Source: Thiosulfatimonas sediminis
GTDB taxonomy: Bacteria > Pseudomonadota > Gammaproteobacteria > Thiomicrospirales > Thiomicrospiraceae
Assembly: GCF_011398355.1 (NCBI RefSeq)
Contig: NZ_AP021889.1
Span: 1,736,001 to 1,800,000, forward strand
Length of the DNA stretch: 64,000 nucleotides
Direction: 5' to 3'
The stretch's first letter is position 1. Each line of letters opens with the position of its first letter. Below are positions 25,791-37,487 of the stretch, one piece after another. The notes below the pieces were generated by a model, which saw only the letters and a program-made list of their open reading frames with translations, ran no database searches and had not been told where the DNA came from. The position numbers and the translations under genes are program-made.

Positions 25791-26168
25791 TTAGAAAGAC
25801 ATATGAGGCATAGAACGGTAGTAAGCCGCAAAGCGGTATTCTTGGCCTGTGAATTTCTTCGCGTCAATAGCGTTGAAAAGTTTAGACCACTTTAGCTTGT
25901 CTTCTGCACTCATTACTGAAGAAGGATTTAACGCACGAGTTTTATCGCCGTATTTCGCTTCAATTTTGTCTAGTTCTGCAAAACATTGTGCTACCGTAGT
26001 TTTTTGCTCTAGCGCTTTTGCAGCAGTAGAACCGTCTTTAACAGTAGTTTCAACAATATTACGTGCATCTGCTAGACACTGGCCGTAAACATCGTCTGCC
26101 GCTTGTACGTTAGCCGCAACAGCTAGCGTAGCAGAGATGAATAGAGCTTTTAAAGTCATAGTTTTCAT
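25791..26168 (-). CDS. small exported protein of unknown function
   Basis: The 125-residue protein has a clear signal peptide (MKTMTLKALFISATLAVAANVQA), cleaved before ADDVYGQ. The mature part is about 100 residues, mostly helical, with two cysteines (GQCLADAR and VAQCFAELDKIEAKYG) that could form a disulfide. It ends in YYRSMPHMSF. I do not recognise a family. It is a single-gene unit with its own terminator. Confidence 0.7.
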   Translation of the reverse strand: MKTMTLKALFISATLAVAANVQAADDVYGQCLADARNIVETTVKDGSTAAKALEQKTTVAQCFAELDKIEAKYGDKTRALNPSSVMSAEDKLKWSKLFNAIDAKKFTGQEYRFAAYYRSMPHMSF

Positions 26169-26282
26169 CTAAATTAAACTCCGAGGTTTTAATCGTTTTC
26201 GCTTAAACGGGTCAATTCTGCCGCTTTTTACCCGAAATTGCAACCCGATTGATAGCAGAAAATAATGAAATGCTTATAAGCA

Positions 26283-26780
26283 TTATTTATCATTTTGCAT
26301 TAAACGCCAAGCCCAGCCAATAAGCACAATAAAAACAACAAGATACAACAGCTGATAAATACCATGAATTTGCATAAATAAAACCCATTCAGCAGCTTGC
26401 TTGTCTAAACCTTGCGGATAGTGGGCTTTAATCTCAGCCATCCACGACCCTAAAACAAAATGCGCGAAAGCAGTGAACAACAAAACCAACCAAACTGGCC
26501 ATCTGGCGAGTGACCGGCCTACCGATGATGCGCCATATAAAATAAGCAAGCTTAACAGCGCAAAGAACATCACCACATAACTAAAAAACGCAAACAAAAA
26601 AGCCGCTAAATCGCCAGCGGTTTTACTGTCTAATTTAGCAAACAGGAGTGGCGTAACCAGATAGCCCAAAGTCGCTTGCACGGTAGCCGCCAACAAGGTG
26701 AGACTAAATAATGCCACGCGCCAGCCATATAATGACTTTGGCGTTGTTATCTTAAATGTATTGGACTTTGATGATTTCAT
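26283..26780 (-). CDS. DUF4149 domain integral membrane protein
   Basis: Four hydrophobic helices are visible: [67 protein letters not shown] and [18 protein letters not shown]. Spacing and the G-R..R-W-P segment fit DUF4149 (TMEM205-like). The start at 26780 (MKSSKSNTF) overlaps the end of greA by 29 bases, so translation is probably coupled. Function is unknown. Confidence 0.7.
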   Translation of the reverse strand: MKSSKSNTFKITTPKSLYGWRVALFSLTLLAATVQATLGYLVTPLLFAKLDSKTAGDLAAFLFAFFSYVVMFFALLSLLILYGASSVGRSLARWPVWLVLLFTAFAHFVLGSWMAEIKAHYPQGLDKQAAEWVLFMQIHGIYQLLYLVVFIVLIGWAWRLMQNDK

Positions 26781-27228
26781 AGTCAATATTGCCGCCCGGC
26801 GCAAGCACCAACACTTCATCACCCTCTTCTTTGGCAATCAGCGCGCGTGCTATCGGTGAACCGACCGATACCTTATTATGTTTAATGTCCGCTTCTTCAT
26901 CGCCAACAATTTTATAGGTCACTTCTTCGTCCGTGTCCAAATTCAATAAAGTCACTGTGGTGCCAAACACAACCTTACCGGTTTGTGGCAATTTAGTAAC
27001 ATCAATAATTTGCGAATGCGACAATACCGATTCAATCTGTTTGATACGCGCTTCAACCATACCTTGCTGCTCACGCGCTGCATGGTACTCGGCATTTTCT
27101 TTCAAATCACCATGCTCACGCGCATCGGCAATATCTTGAGTAATTCTAGGACGCTCTTCTTTTTTCAGACGGTTTAACTCCATCTGCAACGCATCTGCGC
27201 CTTCTTTGGTCATAGGATGTTTATTCAT
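26752..27228 (-). CDS. greA: transcription elongation factor GreA
   Basis: The 158-residue protein has the GreA coiled-coil N-terminal domain ([44 protein letters not shown]) and the C-terminal FKBP-like domain ([27 protein letters not shown]). It rescues backtracked RNA polymerase by stimulating transcript cleavage. It lies downstream of carB, the common carAB-greA arrangement, but a terminator intervenes. Confidence 0.95.
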   Translation of the reverse strand: MNKHPMTKEGADALQMELNRLKKEERPRITQDIADAREHGDLKENAEYHAAREQQGMVEARIKQIESVLSHSQIIDVTKLPQTGKVVFGTTVTLLNLDTDEEVTYKIVGDEEADIKHNKVSVGSPIARALIAKEEGDEVLVLAPGGNIDYEIIKVQYI

Positions 27229-27272
27229 AATAATCTCCCCTATTAATCTATTCTTTATGGCTTTAATAAAAC

Positions 27273-27333
27273 AAAAAACGCCAAGGTAAGGAGCGATTGA
27301 AACTCAACCGATGCTCTAATATACCTTGACGTT
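27273..27333 (-). terminator. intrinsic terminator after carB
   Basis: On the minus strand AACGTCAAGGTA pairs with TACCTTGGCGTT (one mismatch) around a loop that itself contains GAGC/GCTC, followed by a run of six T. Confidence 0.75.
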
Positions 27334-27353
27334 ATTTTGCGATGATTCTGATA

Positions 27354-30300
27354 TTAGTGGATATCTTGCAAACGCGTCACCGGCTGATCATCCAGATAAT
27401 CCATCGCGGCGACCATTGCGAACGCACCTGCAATGGTGGTGGTGTAACATGTTTTATGCATCAACGCTTCGCGACGAATACTCGATGAGTCCTGAATACT
27501 GGTCGAACCATCCGAGGTATTGACGATTAACGCAATCTCTTCATTAACAATCGAATCGACTATGTTCGGACGCCCTTCGGTAACTTTATTGACCATTTCA
27601 CAAGCCACACCCGCATCAATCAATGAATTGGCTGTGCCACGTGTGGCAACAATCTTAAAGCCTTTGGCGACTAAGCGCTGTGCCAAATCAATCACATGAC
27701 CACGATCCGCTTTACGTACGCTTAAAAACACCGTACCAGAGCGCGGTAACACCGTACCGGCAGCTAACTGGGCTTTAGCATAAGCTTGTGCGAAGTTTTC
27801 GCCAATCCCCATGACTTCACCAGTCGATTTCATTTCAGGCCCAAGAATCGGGTCAACTCCTAAAAACTTGATAAACGGGAAGACCGCTTCTTTAACCGAA
27901 TAATGCTTAGGCGTCACTTCTTCGGTAAAGCCTTGCGTAACCAATTTTTGACCCACCATACAGCGCGCAGCAATCATAGCTAACGGCTTACCAATCGCTT
28001 TTGACACAAACGGCACTGTACGAGAGGCACGCGGGTTAACTTCTAGGACATAAATATCTTCGCCTTTGACCGCAAACTGCGTATTCATTAAACCGACGAC
28101 ACCTAATGCTTTTGCCATTTTCGCGACCTGCTCGCGAATGCGGTCTTGAATATCGGCAGAAATCGAATACGGAGGAATCGAACAAGCGGAATCACCCGAG
28201 TGGATCCCTGCTTGTTCAATGTGTTCCATAATGCCGCCAATAACCACGGTATCACCGTCGCAAACCGCATCCACATCCAGCTCAACCGCATCATCCAAGA
28301 AACGGTCCAATAGGACTGGAGAATCGTTAGAGACTTTAACCGCCGCGTCCATATAACGACGTAGATTGGTTTCGTCATACACGATTTCCATGCCGCGACC
28401 ACCCAAAACATAAGAAGGACGCACAACTAATGGATAACCAATTTCTTTCGCCAACGTCACGGCTTGCTCGGTAGACATCGCTGTTCGGTTAGGCGGCTGC
28501 AATAAACCTTCTTCGTTAAGAATTTGCTGGAAACGCTCACGGTCTTCTGCCAAGTCGATTGACTCAGGCGAGGTTCCAATAATCGGCACACCTGCTTCTT
28601 CCAAATCCTCAGCCAGTTTCAACGGCGTTTGACCGCCGTACTGCACAATCACCCCTTTCGGTTTCTCAACTTCGACAATCTCTAACACATCTTCCAATGT
28701 TAAAGGCTCGAAATACAAGCGGTCCGACGTGTCGTAATCGGTCGAAACCGTTTCTGGGTTACAGTTCACCATAATGGTTTCGTAACCATCTGCGCGCAAC
28801 GCCATAACCGCGTGCACACAACAATAATCAAACTCAATCCCTTGACCGATTCGGTTTGGCCCACCGCCTAATACCATAATCTTGTCGCGATTGGTTGGAC
28901 GCGCTTCGCACTCTTCGTCATAGGTGGAATACATATAAGCGGTAGACGTTTCAAATTCCGCCGCACAGGTATCGACACGCTTGAACACTGGACGGATGTT
29001 CAAGGTATGACGGAATTTACGAATAAAGGCGGCATCGGTACTCAACAATTTAGCAAGACGATTATCCGAGAAACCTTTACGTTTTAAACGAATCAAGCTG
29101 TCCTTATCCAAGGCATCCAAACCGCGTTGCTTAATATCGTCTTCAAGATGAATCAACTCTTCAATTTGTGCTAAAAACCATGGATCAATTTCACTGGCAT
29201 TAAAAATCTCATCCAATGTCCAACCAGCGCGGAACGCATCAGCGACATACCACAAACGATCAGGTCCTGGGTTGCGCAACTCTTGGCGCAAAATGTCTCG
29301 CACTTCACGCTCGTCCATGGTCGCTAAATCAAGAATTTCGTCAAAACCATTTTTGTCGGTTTCTAAACCACGCAACGCTTTTTGTAACGACTCTTGGAAA
29401 TTACGTCCCAGCGCCATCACCTCTCCAACGGATTTCATTTGCGTGGAAAGACGCTGTTGCGCTTGTGGGAATTTTTCAAACGTAAAACGTGGAATTTTGG
29501 TGACGACGTAATCGATAGTTGGCTCAAAAGAAGCCGGCGTAGCACCATTGGTGATGTCGTTTTGCAACTCATCTAAGGTGTAACCCACGGCCAGTTTCGC
29601 GGCCACTTTCGCAATTGGGAAGCCCGTCGCTTTTGAAGCCAAAGCCGAAGAACGCGACACACGTGGATTCATTTCGATAATAATCATTCGACCGGTTTGC
29701 GGGTTTAAGGCAAACTGCACGTTAGAACCACCCGTCTCAACACCGATTTCACGCAATACGGCCAAGGAGGCGTTACGCATGATTTGGTATTCTTTATCGG
29801 TCAGAGTTTGCGCCGGAGCGACCGTGATCGAATCGCCGGTATGCACCCCCATTGGGTCAAGGTTTTCGATGGAACAGACGATGATGGCGTTATCCTTTTT
29901 ATCGCGGATAACTTCCATTTCAAACTCTTTCCATCCAACGATTGACTCTTCAATCAAAAGTTCTTTTGTTGGCGACAAATCCAAACCAAATTTACAGATT
30001 TGCTCAAATTCAGCCTTGTTGTAAGCGATACCACCGCCCGAGCCACCTAAGGTGAAAGACGGACGAATCACCGTTGGGAAACCAACACGCTCTTGAATCA
30101 CCCAAGCTTCTTCTAAATTGTGCGCCACATCCGAGATGGGCATATCCAAACCAATTTTGGTCATCGCATGACGGAAACGATCTCGGTTTTCCGCTTTATC
30201 AATCGCATCCGCATCCGCGCCAATTAGCTCGACACCAAACTTTTCCAAAATGCCATTGTCATGCAAATCCAAAGCGCAATTCAGCGCTGTCTGTCCACCC

Positions 30301-30569
30301 ATCGTCGGCAGGATAGCATCCGGACGCTCTTTTTCAATAATGCTGGCAACGGTTTTCCACTCGATTGGCTCGATGTAGGTTGCATCGGCCAAATCCGGAT
30401 CGGTCATAATGGTGGCTGGGTTTGAGTTCACCAAAACAACGCGGTAACCTTCTTCTTTCAGCGCTTTACACGCCTGTACGCCTGAATAATCAAATTCGCA
30501 TGCCTGACCGATAATAATAGGCCCGGCACCAATAATCATAATACTTTTTAGATCACTTCTCTTTGGCAT
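27354..30569 (-). CDS. carB: carbamoyl-phosphate synthase large subunit
   Basis: The 1071-residue protein has the two homologous ATP-grasp halves of Car[23 protein letters not shown] and [15 protein letters not shown] in the first, [21 protein letters not shown] and [15 protein letters not shown] in the second. A C-terminal allosteric MGS-like domain follows ([19 protein letters not shown]). It makes carbamoyl phosphate for pyrimidine and arginine synthesis. It starts 15 bases after carA. Confidence 0.97.
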   Translation of the reverse strand: MPKRSDLKSIMIIGAGPIIIGQACEFDYSGVQACKALKEEGYRVVLVNSNPATIMTDPDLADATYIEPIEWKTVASIIEKERPDAILPTMGGQTALNCALDLHDNGILEKFGVELIGADADAIDKAENRDRFRHAMTKIGLDMPISDVAHNLEEAWVIQERVGFPTVIRPSFTLGGSGGGIAYNKAEFEQICKFGLDLSPTKELLIEESIVGWKEFEMEVIRDKKDNAIIVCSIENLDPMGVHTGDSITVAPAQTLTDKEYQIMRNASLAVLREIGVETGGSNVQFALNPQTGRMIIIEMNPRVSRSSALASKATGFPIAKVAAKLAVGYTLDELQNDITNGATPASFEPTIDYVVTKIPRFTFEKFPQAQQRLSTQMKSVGEVMALGRNFQESLQKALRGLETDKNGFDEILDLATMDEREVRDILRQELRNPGPDRLWYVADAFRAGWTLDEIFNASEIDPWFLAQIEELIHLEDDIKQRGLDALDKDSLIRLKRKGFSDNRLAKLLSTDAAFIRKFRHTLNIRPVFKRVDTCAAEFETSTAYMYSTYDEECEARPTNRDKIMVLGGGPNRIGQGIEFDYCCVHAVMALRADGYETIMVNCNPETVSTDYDTSDRLYFEPLTLEDVLEIVEVEKPKGVIVQYGGQTPLKLAEDLEEAGVPIIGTSPESIDLAEDRERFQQILNEEGLLQPPNRTAMSTEQAVTLAKEIGYPLVVRPSYVLGGRGMEIVYDETNLRRYMDAAVKVSNDSPVLLDRFLDDAVELDVDAVCDGDTVVIGGIMEHIEQAGIHSGDSACSIPPYSISADIQDRIREQVAKMAKALGVVGLMNTQFAVKGEDIYVLEVNPRASRTVPFVSKAIGKPLAMIAARCMVGQKLVTQGFTEEVTPKHYSVKEAVFPFIKFLGVDPILGPEMKSTGEVMGIGENFAQAYAKAQLAAGTVLPRSGTVFLSVRKADRGHVIDLAQRLVAKGFKIVATRGTANSLIDAGVACEMVNKVTEGRPNIVDSIVNEEIALIVNTSDGSTSIQDSSSIRREALMHKTCYTTTIAGAFAMVAAMDYLDDQPVTRLQDIH

Positions 30570-30584
30570 CGTTTTGTCCTATTA

Positions 30585-31718
30585 CTATGCTTTTTTTGCA
30601 GATTTAATGTTATCGATAAACTGATCAAACAGGGGCGCGACATCATGTGGACCCGGGCTCGCCTCCGGGTGACCCTGAAAACTGAATGCCGACTTATCGG
30701 TACGTGAAATACCTTGCAAAGTGCCGTCGAAAAGTGATTTATGAGTAGCTTGTAGATTCGCTGGCAGTGAGGACTCTTCTACAGCAAAACCATGGTTCTG
30801 CGCCGTAATCATCACTCGACCAGTCGCCGAATCTTGCACTGGATGGTTGCCACCGTGGTGACCAAATTTCATCTTGACGGTTTTCGCACCTGAAGCCAAT
30901 GCCAACAACTGATGACCTAAACAGATACCAAATACCGGAACATCAGCCTCCAAGATCGCTTGAATCGCCTCAATCGCATAATCACAAGGCGCCGGATCAC
31001 CAGGACCATTCGATAAGAACACGCCGTCAGGATTCAGGGCTAAAACCTCCGCCGCAGGGGTTTGGGCAGGCACAACAGTTAGTTTACAACCACGATCAGC
31101 AAGCATACGTAGAATATTGCGCTTCACCCCGTAGTCGTAAGCGACCACATGAAACTGGGCATCCGCAGCTTTATCAGGATGACCAACACCTAACTGCCAA
31201 GAACCTTCAGTCCAAGCATAAGGTGCGCTGGTGGTGACCTCCTTGGCCAAATCCAAACCGTTCAAACCGCTAAAAGCTTGCGCTTTAGCAACGGCTGCTG
31301 TAGCGTCAATATTGTCGCCAGCCACAATCACACCGGCCTGAGCGCCTTTGTCCCGCAAAATACGGGTTAATTTACGCGTATCGATGTCTGCAATCGCAAC
31401 CACATTTTGTTCTAACAAATATTGCGGCAGCGATTTTTGCGCACGAAAATTACTCATGCGTGGCGGACAGTCTTTCACGATTAAGCCTTGCGCCATGATT
31501 CCAGACGACTCTGCATCTTCATCATTTACCCCAACATTACCGATATGCGGATATGTCAGCGTAACAATCTGTTTAAAATACGAAGGGTCAGTCAAAATTT
31601 CCTGATACCCAGTCAGTGAGGTATTAAATACCACTTCACCAACCGTTTCACCTTCAGCACCCAGTGAAGTTCCCCAAAATAGGGTTCCGTCTTCTAATGC
31701 GAGCAAAGCCTGAGTCAT
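30585..31718 (-). CDS. carA: carbamoyl-phosphate synthase small (glutaminase) subunit
   Basis: The protein opens with [20 protein letters not shown] and has the class I glutamine amidotransferase triad: nucleophile in [14 protein letters not shown], with [12 protein letters not shown] before it and [14 protein letters not shown] containing the catalytic His/Glu. It supplies ammonia to CarB. The ATG at 31718 is chosen as the family start; ATGs at 31730 and 31742 are alternatives. The upstream leader holds a promoter and an attenuator-like terminator. Confidence 0.96.
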   Translation of the reverse strand: MTQALLALEDGTLFWGTSLGAEGETVGEVVFNTSLTGYQEILTDPSYFKQIVTLTYPHIGNVGVNDEDAESSGIMAQGLIVKDCPPRMSNFRAQKSLPQYLLEQNVVAIADIDTRKLTRILRDKGAQAGVIVAGDNIDATAAVAKAQAFSGLNGLDLAKEVTTSAPYAWTEGSWQLGVGHPDKAADAQFHVVAYDYGVKRNILRMLADRGCKLTVVPAQTPAAEVLALNPDGVFLSNGPGDPAPCDYAIEAIQAILEADVPVFGICLGHQLLALASGAKTVKMKFGHHGGNHPVQDSATGRVMITAQNHGFAVEESSLPANLQATHKSLFDGTLQGISRTDKSAFSFQGHPEASPGPHDVAPLFDQFIDNIKSAKKA

Positions 31719-31855
31719 TGATACATCCATCCAAAAAATCAAAGGTGATTAAAAATCATGTCGTGCGAATGCCGATTTAACGGCTAAGGGTCGTCTGTTA
31801 TGGCTTTTGCCAAACCCAACTCAGTGAAACCGAGTTGTTTTTAGCAACAGTGTAT

Positions 31856-31897
31856 ATAAAAAAACGGAGCCAGTTCCCGCGAGAACTCACTCCGTTT
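31856..31897 (-). terminator. attenuator-like terminator in the carA leader
   Basis: On the minus strand AAACGGAG pairs with CTCCGTTT, with inner GTTC/GAAC, then seven T. It lies about 140 bases upstream of carA and downstream of a good promoter, so it is either a pyrimidine-type attenuator or a late terminator for the NlpC/P60 gene. Confidence 0.75.
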
Positions 31898-31925
31898 CTT
31901 TTGAATCCTGAATGACTAATGCCAT
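31887..31925 (-). CDS. possible carA leader peptide
   Basis: A 12-codon frame, MALVIQDSKETE, starts after GACGGAG and stops inside the 5' half of the attenuator-like hairpin. Ribosomes translating it would cover the terminator stem, as in pyrBI-type attenuation. A second tiny frame (MTKNHAVRR, 31975-31946) precedes it. The ribosome binding site is badly spaced, so this is only a candidate. Confidence 0.25.
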   Translation of the reverse strand: MALVIQDSKETE

Positions 31926-31990
31926 CTCCGTCTTACACCCCATAATTAACGCCTAACGGCATGATTTTTAGTCATTTAAAAGTTACGCGG

Positions 31991-32019
31991 ATTTTACTGT
32001 ATTTAGCACTCCTTGTCCA
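31991..32019 (-). promoter_or_regulatory. sigma-70 promoter for carAB
   Basis: TGGACA and TAAAAT are separated by exactly 17 bases on the minus strand. A GC-rich discriminator (CCGCG) follows, the kind seen in promoters under stringent or growth-rate control. Confidence 0.65.
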
Positions 32020-32120
32020 CAGACAAGAAGAATAAATACACGCTAAATCAAGTCTCTAGTGGTTTACCTACAGAGCGAGATGTCAGCCTGCAAAATCCAG
32101 ACTAAAAAAACCAAATGAAG

Positions 32121-32822
32121 TCAATTCAACAGACGACGTGCTTCAAGAAAACGCTTTTGCCAATAATCCTCACTCAGACTTGAAAGAATCACACCTTTCG
32201 TGGAGGACGCGTGCATAAAACGCGAATCACCCAAATAAATTCCGTTGTGGTAAGTACGCCAGCCGGTTTTAAAAAACAAAACATCACCGGCCTTAAGCTG
32301 ACTGCGCTTAACCGGCTTGCCTTGTCGACGTTGCAATTCGGTGGTGCGCGGTAAATTGATTTGAAACTGTCGTGCATAAGCGATCTGCACCAAAGCCGAA
32401 CAATCCACACCGCGCTTACTGTTACCACCATAACGATAAGGAGTACCCTGCCAATCATCAAAATAACGCATTAAACGTCCATAAACAGTGTCACTCACAT
32501 GCTGAGCAGGTGACGACTTTTGCACGAAATTCGTTGACGCGGACTGCGACACCCCTAATACCAAGGCGTCAAGCTCACGCCAAGCCTGGTCACTGATCGT
32601 AACATCAACCGGCGACTGACCTAAACCAACCTCGGCAGATGAACGTAAAGGCAGTTCAGTCGAGGACGGGGACGGCGACTGAGGTTGCGCCGGTTGTAAG
32701 ACGTGTAAACCCGATTCTGCTTGTGGCGCAGCGAATTTCCCAGACGAACACCCTACAACCAGTCCGAACCAACCAACACTCAGTACGGTCAGATACACTA
32801 TTTGCCTAAAAACCCAACGCAT
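32121..32822 (-). CDS. NlpC/P60-family lipoprotein
   Basis: From the ATG at 32822 the protein has a lipoprotein signal (VLSVGWFGLVVGCSS, lipobox ending in Cys) and a Ser/Pro-rich linker. An NlpC/P60 domain follows: YRYGGNSKRGVDCSALVQIAYA with catalytic Cys, HNGIYLGDSRFMHAS with His. Such proteins cleave peptide cross-links in peptidoglycan (Spr/YafL type). It is a single gene between the carA leader and dapB. No strong ribosome binding site was seen. Confidence 0.88.
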   Translation of the reverse strand: MRWVFRQIVYLTVLSVGWFGLVVGCSSGKFAAPQAESGLHVLQPAQPQSPSPSSTELPLRSSAEVGLGQSPVDVTISDQAWRELDALVLGVSQSASTNFVQKSSPAQHVSDTVYGRLMRYFDDWQGTPYRYGGNSKRGVDCSALVQIAYARQFQINLPRTTELQRRQGKPVKRSQLKAGDVLFFKTGWRTYHNGIYLGDSRFMHASSTKGVILSSLSEDYWQKRFLEARRLLN

Positions 32823-32884
32823 TAATAAAACATCACCTGATTTACAGAAGCACTGTTTTGATTGTAACCACCTTTGTTGCAACA

Positions 32885-32919
32885 AAAAAGCCGAGTAAGA
32901 AAATTCTTACTCGGCTTTC
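32885..32919 (-). terminator. intrinsic terminator after dapB
   Basis: GCCGAGTAAGAA pairs with TTCTTACTCGGC, 12 bp, followed by a T-run on the minus strand. Confidence 0.9.
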
Positions 32920-33017
32920 ACGAGAACCATTCACCACATTAAGCGCGATCAGTTATCGCATCCCAGAACCCCCGCACACCAAAGCATAGGTGTAAAGGTA
33001 TCTTGCGTCTTCTTAGC

Positions 33018-33830
<813 letters not shown>

Positions 33831-34997
33831 TTATTTCCAAGGGCCGTCGCTGTCAGATTTATCACTGTCATCACCGGTAAAAAAGTTTTTCACTGAGTCT
33901 AACCAGCTATGCTCTTTTGGCGAGTGCTGCTTATGATGCTTGCCTTTTAGACTGGCATCAAACTCTTCCAGCAACTCTTTTTGACGGTTTGTCAGCTTGA
34001 CAGGCGTTTCAATATGCACCTGAACCACTAAATCACCCACCATATTGGAGCGCACCGACTTAACGCCTTTACTGGTTAATTTAAAACGCTGACCAGATTG
34101 CGTGCCCGCTGGAATTTTCAAACTGGCTTTGCCATTAAGCGTCGGCACATCCAAAGAACCACCCAAAGCCGCCGTGGTAAAACTCAGCGGAATCTGACAA
34201 TACAGATTATTACCATCACGCTCAAATACAGCATGGCGGGTTACATGAATACGCACATATAAATCACCTTTTGGCGCACCCGGTTCACCCGCTTCCCCTT
34301 TGCCTTGGATACGAATGCGATCACCGGTATCCACCCCTGCTGGAACAGAGACCGACAAGGTTTTATGACTGTGCGTATAGCCTTCGCCGTGACACTGTTT
34401 GCATGGGTTGGTAATCTCTTTGCCCGAACCATGACAACTTGGACACGTCGTATTGACCGCAAAGAAACCTTGCTGCATACGTACCTGACCAACGCCACCG
34501 CAGGTCGAACAGGTTTTAACATCACTGGCGGACTGCGCCCCCGTACCGTCACAAGCGTCACAAATGTCTTTCGTTGGAATACGAATATCAATTTTGGCGC
34601 CAGCAACCGCTTGCTCTAAGGTAATTTCCAACTCATACTGTAAATCCGCTCCCGGACGTGGTCCGCGACGACCGCCGCCGAAACCACCGCCACCGCCGAA
34701 CAAATCTTCAAAAATATCGCCAAATCCGCCGAAGCCACCGCCACCAAATCCGCCGCGGCCACCACCTTGTCCATCAACACCAGCATGACCAAATTGATCA
34801 TAAGCCGCGCGCTTTTGAGGATCTGACAAAATCTCATAAGCCTCAGACGCTTCTTTAAATTTATCTTCCGCTTCTTTGTTATCGGGGTTACGGTCCGGAT
34901 GATACTTCATCGCCATCTTCCGATAGGCTTTTTTAATTTCACCTTCTGAAGCGGTTTTAGCAACGTCTAAAACGCTGTAATAATCTCTTTTTGACAT
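33831..34997 (-). CDS. dnaJ: chaperone DnaJ
   Basis: The 388-residue protein has the full type I layout. The J domain carries [14 protein letters not shown] with HPD. A Gly/Phe-rich linker follows ([16 protein letters not shown]). The zinc-finger domain has four CxxCxGxG repeats: [24 protein letters not shown] and CKQCHGEG. Then comes the substrate-binding C-terminal domain. It stimulates DnaK ATPase. It is separated from dnaK by 320 bases with a nested hairpin. Confidence 0.97.
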   Translation of the reverse strand: MSKRDYYSVLDVAKTASEGEIKKAYRKMAMKYHPDRNPDNKEAEDKFKEASEAYEILSDPQKRAAYDQFGHAGVDGQGGGRGGFGGGGFGGFGDIFEDLFGGGGGFGGGRRGPRPGADLQYELEITLEQAVAGAKIDIRIPTKDICDACDGTGAQSASDVKTCSTCGGVGQVRMQQGFFAVNTTCPSCHGSGKEITNPCKQCHGEGYTHSHKTLSVSVPAGVDTGDRIRIQGKGEAGEPGAPKGDLYVRIHVTRHAVFERDGNNLYCQIPLSFTTAALGGSLDVPTLNGKASLKIPAGTQSGQRFKLTSKGVKSVRSNMVGDLVVQVHIETPVKLTNRQKELLEEFDASLKGKHHKQHSPKEHSWLDSVKNFFTGDDSDKSDSDGPWK

Positions 34998-35317
34998 AAT
35001 TCAAATATCTATTCTTTAGCTTTAGAAATTTACAAATAAAAACCTTAATCGGCCGTTAGGGTCTGTTAAAAATTTTTATTTAAAAACTCAAAAAGTTAGG
35101 GCGACACAGAACAAGTTCCGATTGACTTCAGCGCCGGATGGCATGGCAAAACACGTCTCTGCCGGAAGTTATTAGAACCTACACTGCGCCCCCTTAGGAT
35201 TTAAAAAGTTGCGCGTATTTAAACATAAAAGCACGAAGCGTTTGAATCGTCTTAAAAATTAAGCATTCACTTTTAAGACATTCATAGCTTCGTGCCAATA
35301 AGATAAAACGCTAAAAA
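34998..35317. other. dnaK-dnaJ spacer, no gene seen
   Basis: This spacer is long for a dnaK-dnaJ pair. Apart from the nested hairpin at 35231-35295, the middle part (35100-35210) is GC-richer than its flanks and shows GCCGG repeats but no convincing reading frame. A small RNA or a dnaJ-specific promoter may lie here. Confidence 0.3.
35231..35295 (-). other. nested inverted repeat between dnaK and dnaJ
   Basis: Outer arms GCACGAAGC/GCTTCGTGC and inner arms GTCTTAAAA/TTTTAAGAC are both perfect 9-bp pairs, with short asymmetric gaps. On the minus strand TTTTATGTTT follows. It may be a weak terminator or processing site reducing dnaJ transcription relative to dnaK. Confidence 0.6.
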
Positions 35318-37234
35318 TTACTTTTTAGAGTCGTTAACTTCTTCAAACTCGGCATCAACGATATCATCGTCATCTGCTTTGCTTGAACCTTGCTGTTGCG
35401 CTGGCTCACCGCCGGCTTGCTGTTGAGCTTGCGCCTTTTGAGCGATACCTTGGCTGGCTTCTGCCAGTTTTTGAACCGCTTCCTCGATTGTCGCTTTATT
35501 GTCGCCTTTGATCGCTTCTTCAACGGCTTTAATGGCTGCTTCAACCGGTGCTTTTTCTTCAGCTGTTACCGAATCACCTGCATCTTTGATCATTTTATTG
35601 GTTGCATGCACCATCGCATCTGCTTGGTTACGAGACTCAACCAACTCTTTCATCTTTCTGTCTTCTTCAGCATGGGCTTCGGCATCTTTGACCATCGCTT
35701 CGATTTCTGCATCAGACAGACCTGAAGACGCTTGAATCGTAATATGCTGTTCTTTACCGGTATTTTTGTCTTTTGCGGAAACATTCAAAATACCATTTGC
35801 GTCAATGTCAAAAGTCACTTCGATTTGCGGCATACCGCGTGGTGCAGCAGGAATCTCATCCAAATTAAACTGCCCTAGCGACTTGTTGCCAGAAGCCATT
35901 TCACGCTCACCTTGTAACACATGAACGGTTACTGCCGATTGATTGTCATCCGCAGTTGAGAAAACTTGCGACTTACGCGTTGGGATGGTCGTGTTTTTCT
36001 CAATCAACTTAGTCATGACACCACCCATGGTTTCAATACCAAGAGACAGTGGCGTTACGTCAAGCAGAAGTACGTCGTTTACATCACCAGAAAGAACGCC
36101 ACCTTGAATCGCCGCCCCCATGGCAACCGCTTCATCTGGGTTTACGTCTTTACGAGGCTCTTTTCCGAAGAACGCTTTTACTTTCGCTTGAACCATTGGC
36201 ACACGGGTTGAACCACCGACCAAAATCACGTCATCAATTTCAGAAGCCGATAACCCAGCGTCTTTCAAAGCAATGCGGCAAGGCTCGATCGAACGCTGTA
36301 CCAAATCTTCAATCAATGATTCAAACTTGGCGCGAGTAATTTTCATATTCAAGTGTTTCGGGCCAGTTGCATCTGCGGTCACATAAGGCAGATTAATGTC
36401 GGTTTGCTCACGCGATGACAGCTCGATTTTGGCTTTTTCAGACGCTTCGCGTACACGTTGCAGCGCCAATTTATCCAGTTTTAGGTTAACATTCTGGTCT
36501 TTTTGGAACTCCGTTGCGATGTAATCAACAATCACGTTATCGAAGTCTTCACCACCTAAGAAAGTATCACCGTTGGTTGACAGTACCTCAATTTGTTTTT
36601 CACCATCTAAATCGGCAACTTCGATGATTGAAATATCGAATGTACCACCACCTAAATCGTAAACTGCGATTTTGCTGTCTGACTTAACTTTATCCATACC
36701 GTAAGCCAAGGCTGCCGCAGTCGGCTCATTGATAATACGTTTTACTTCCAGACCAGCAATTTTACCCGCATCTTTCGTCGCTTGACGCTGTGAGTCGTTA
36801 AAGTAAGCCGGAACAGTGATAACCGCTTCAGTCACTTCGTGACCCAAGTAATCTTCTGCTGTCTTCTTCATTTTCATCAACGTACGCGCCGAGACTTCTT
36901 GTGGCGACAACTTTTTACCTTTCACTTCAACCCAAGCATCACCGTTATCTGCCGCAACGATTTCATAAGGCACCATGTCTTTATCTTTGGCGACCACTTT
37001 GTCATCCGCACGACGACCGATAAGACGCTTGATAGCAAACAAAGTGTTTTCTGGGTTTGTGACCGCTTGGCGTTTTGCCGAATCACCAACCAAAATTTCG
37101 TCATCGGTGTAAGCAACGATAGATGGGGTTGTGCGCGCACCTTCGGCGTTAGGGATGACTTTTACTTCTTTACCGTCCATGACCGCTACACAAGAGTTTG
37201 TTGTACCTAAGTCAATACCAATAATTTTACCCAT
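35318..37234 (-). CDS. dnaK: chaperone DnaK (Hsp70)
   Basis: The 638-residue protein shows [18 protein letters not shown], the phosphate-binding [26 protein letters not shown] and the linker/substrate domain beginning [21 protein letters not shown]. The C-terminal lid ends in a Gln/Ala-rich tail and the acidic [15 protein letters not shown]. It is the ATP-dependent Hsp70 partner of DnaJ and GrpE. A sigma-32-type promoter lies upstream. Confidence 0.98.
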   Translation of the reverse strand: MGKIIGIDLGTTNSCVAVMDGKEVKVIPNAEGARTTPSIVAYTDDEILVGDSAKRQAVTNPENTLFAIKRLIGRRADDKVVAKDKDMVPYEIVAADNGDAWVEVKGKKLSPQEVSARTLMKMKKTAEDYLGHEVTEAVITVPAYFNDSQRQATKDAGKIAGLEVKRIINEPTAAALAYGMDKVKSDSKIAVYDLGGGTFDISIIEVADLDGEKQIEVLSTNGDTFLGGEDFDNVIVDYIATEFQKDQNVNLKLDKLALQRVREASEKAKIELSSREQTDINLPYVTADATGPKHLNMKITRAKFESLIEDLVQRSIEPCRIALKDAGLSASEIDDVILVGGSTRVPMVQAKVKAFFGKEPRKDVNPDEAVAMGAAIQGGVLSGDVNDVLLLDVTPLSLGIETMGGVMTKLIEKNTTIPTRKSQVFSTADDNQSAVTVHVLQGEREMASGNKSLGQFNLDEIPAAPRGMPQIEVTFDIDANGILNVSAKDKNTGKEQHITIQASSGLSDAEIEAMVKDAEAHAEEDRKMKELVESRNQADAMVHATNKMIKDAGDSVTAEEKAPVEAAIKAVEEAIKGDNKATIEEAVQKLAEASQGIAQKAQAQQQAGGEPAQQQGSSKADDDDIVDAEFEEVNDSKK

Positions 37235-37307
37235 TGATTTTCTCCAATTTGATTCTCAACTGATTTGAGGTGAGTTAACTGTTATAAATTTTTCTTCGTT
37301 GGATTGT

Positions 37308-37335
37308 TTATAGGGATAACACTTCTTGTTTCAAG
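37308..37335 (-). promoter_or_regulatory. sigma-32 (heat-shock) promoter for dnaK
   Basis: CTTGAAA, 13 bases, then CCCTATAA on the minus strand. The -35 matches the sigma-32 consensus fully and the -10 partly (CCCCATNT expected). Confidence 0.65.
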
Positions 37336-37429
37336 GGAGTTTTTAAAAAAAAACGAAAATATTTCCAGACCCGCCTACTCAACCCAGTAACAAATTGATT
37401 TTTATGCACTTTTCAGTGTTTCAAAAAAC

Positions 37430-37464
37430 AAAAACCGGCTCGAACTCGTATCAAACCGGTTTTT
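37430..37464 (-). terminator. intrinsic terminator after grpE
   Basis: AAAAACCGG pairs with CCGGTTTTT and further T follow on the minus strand. It separates grpE from dnaK, which therefore needs its own promoter. Confidence 0.8.
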
Positions 37465-37487
37465 GATTGAAGTGTCATGCACGATAA

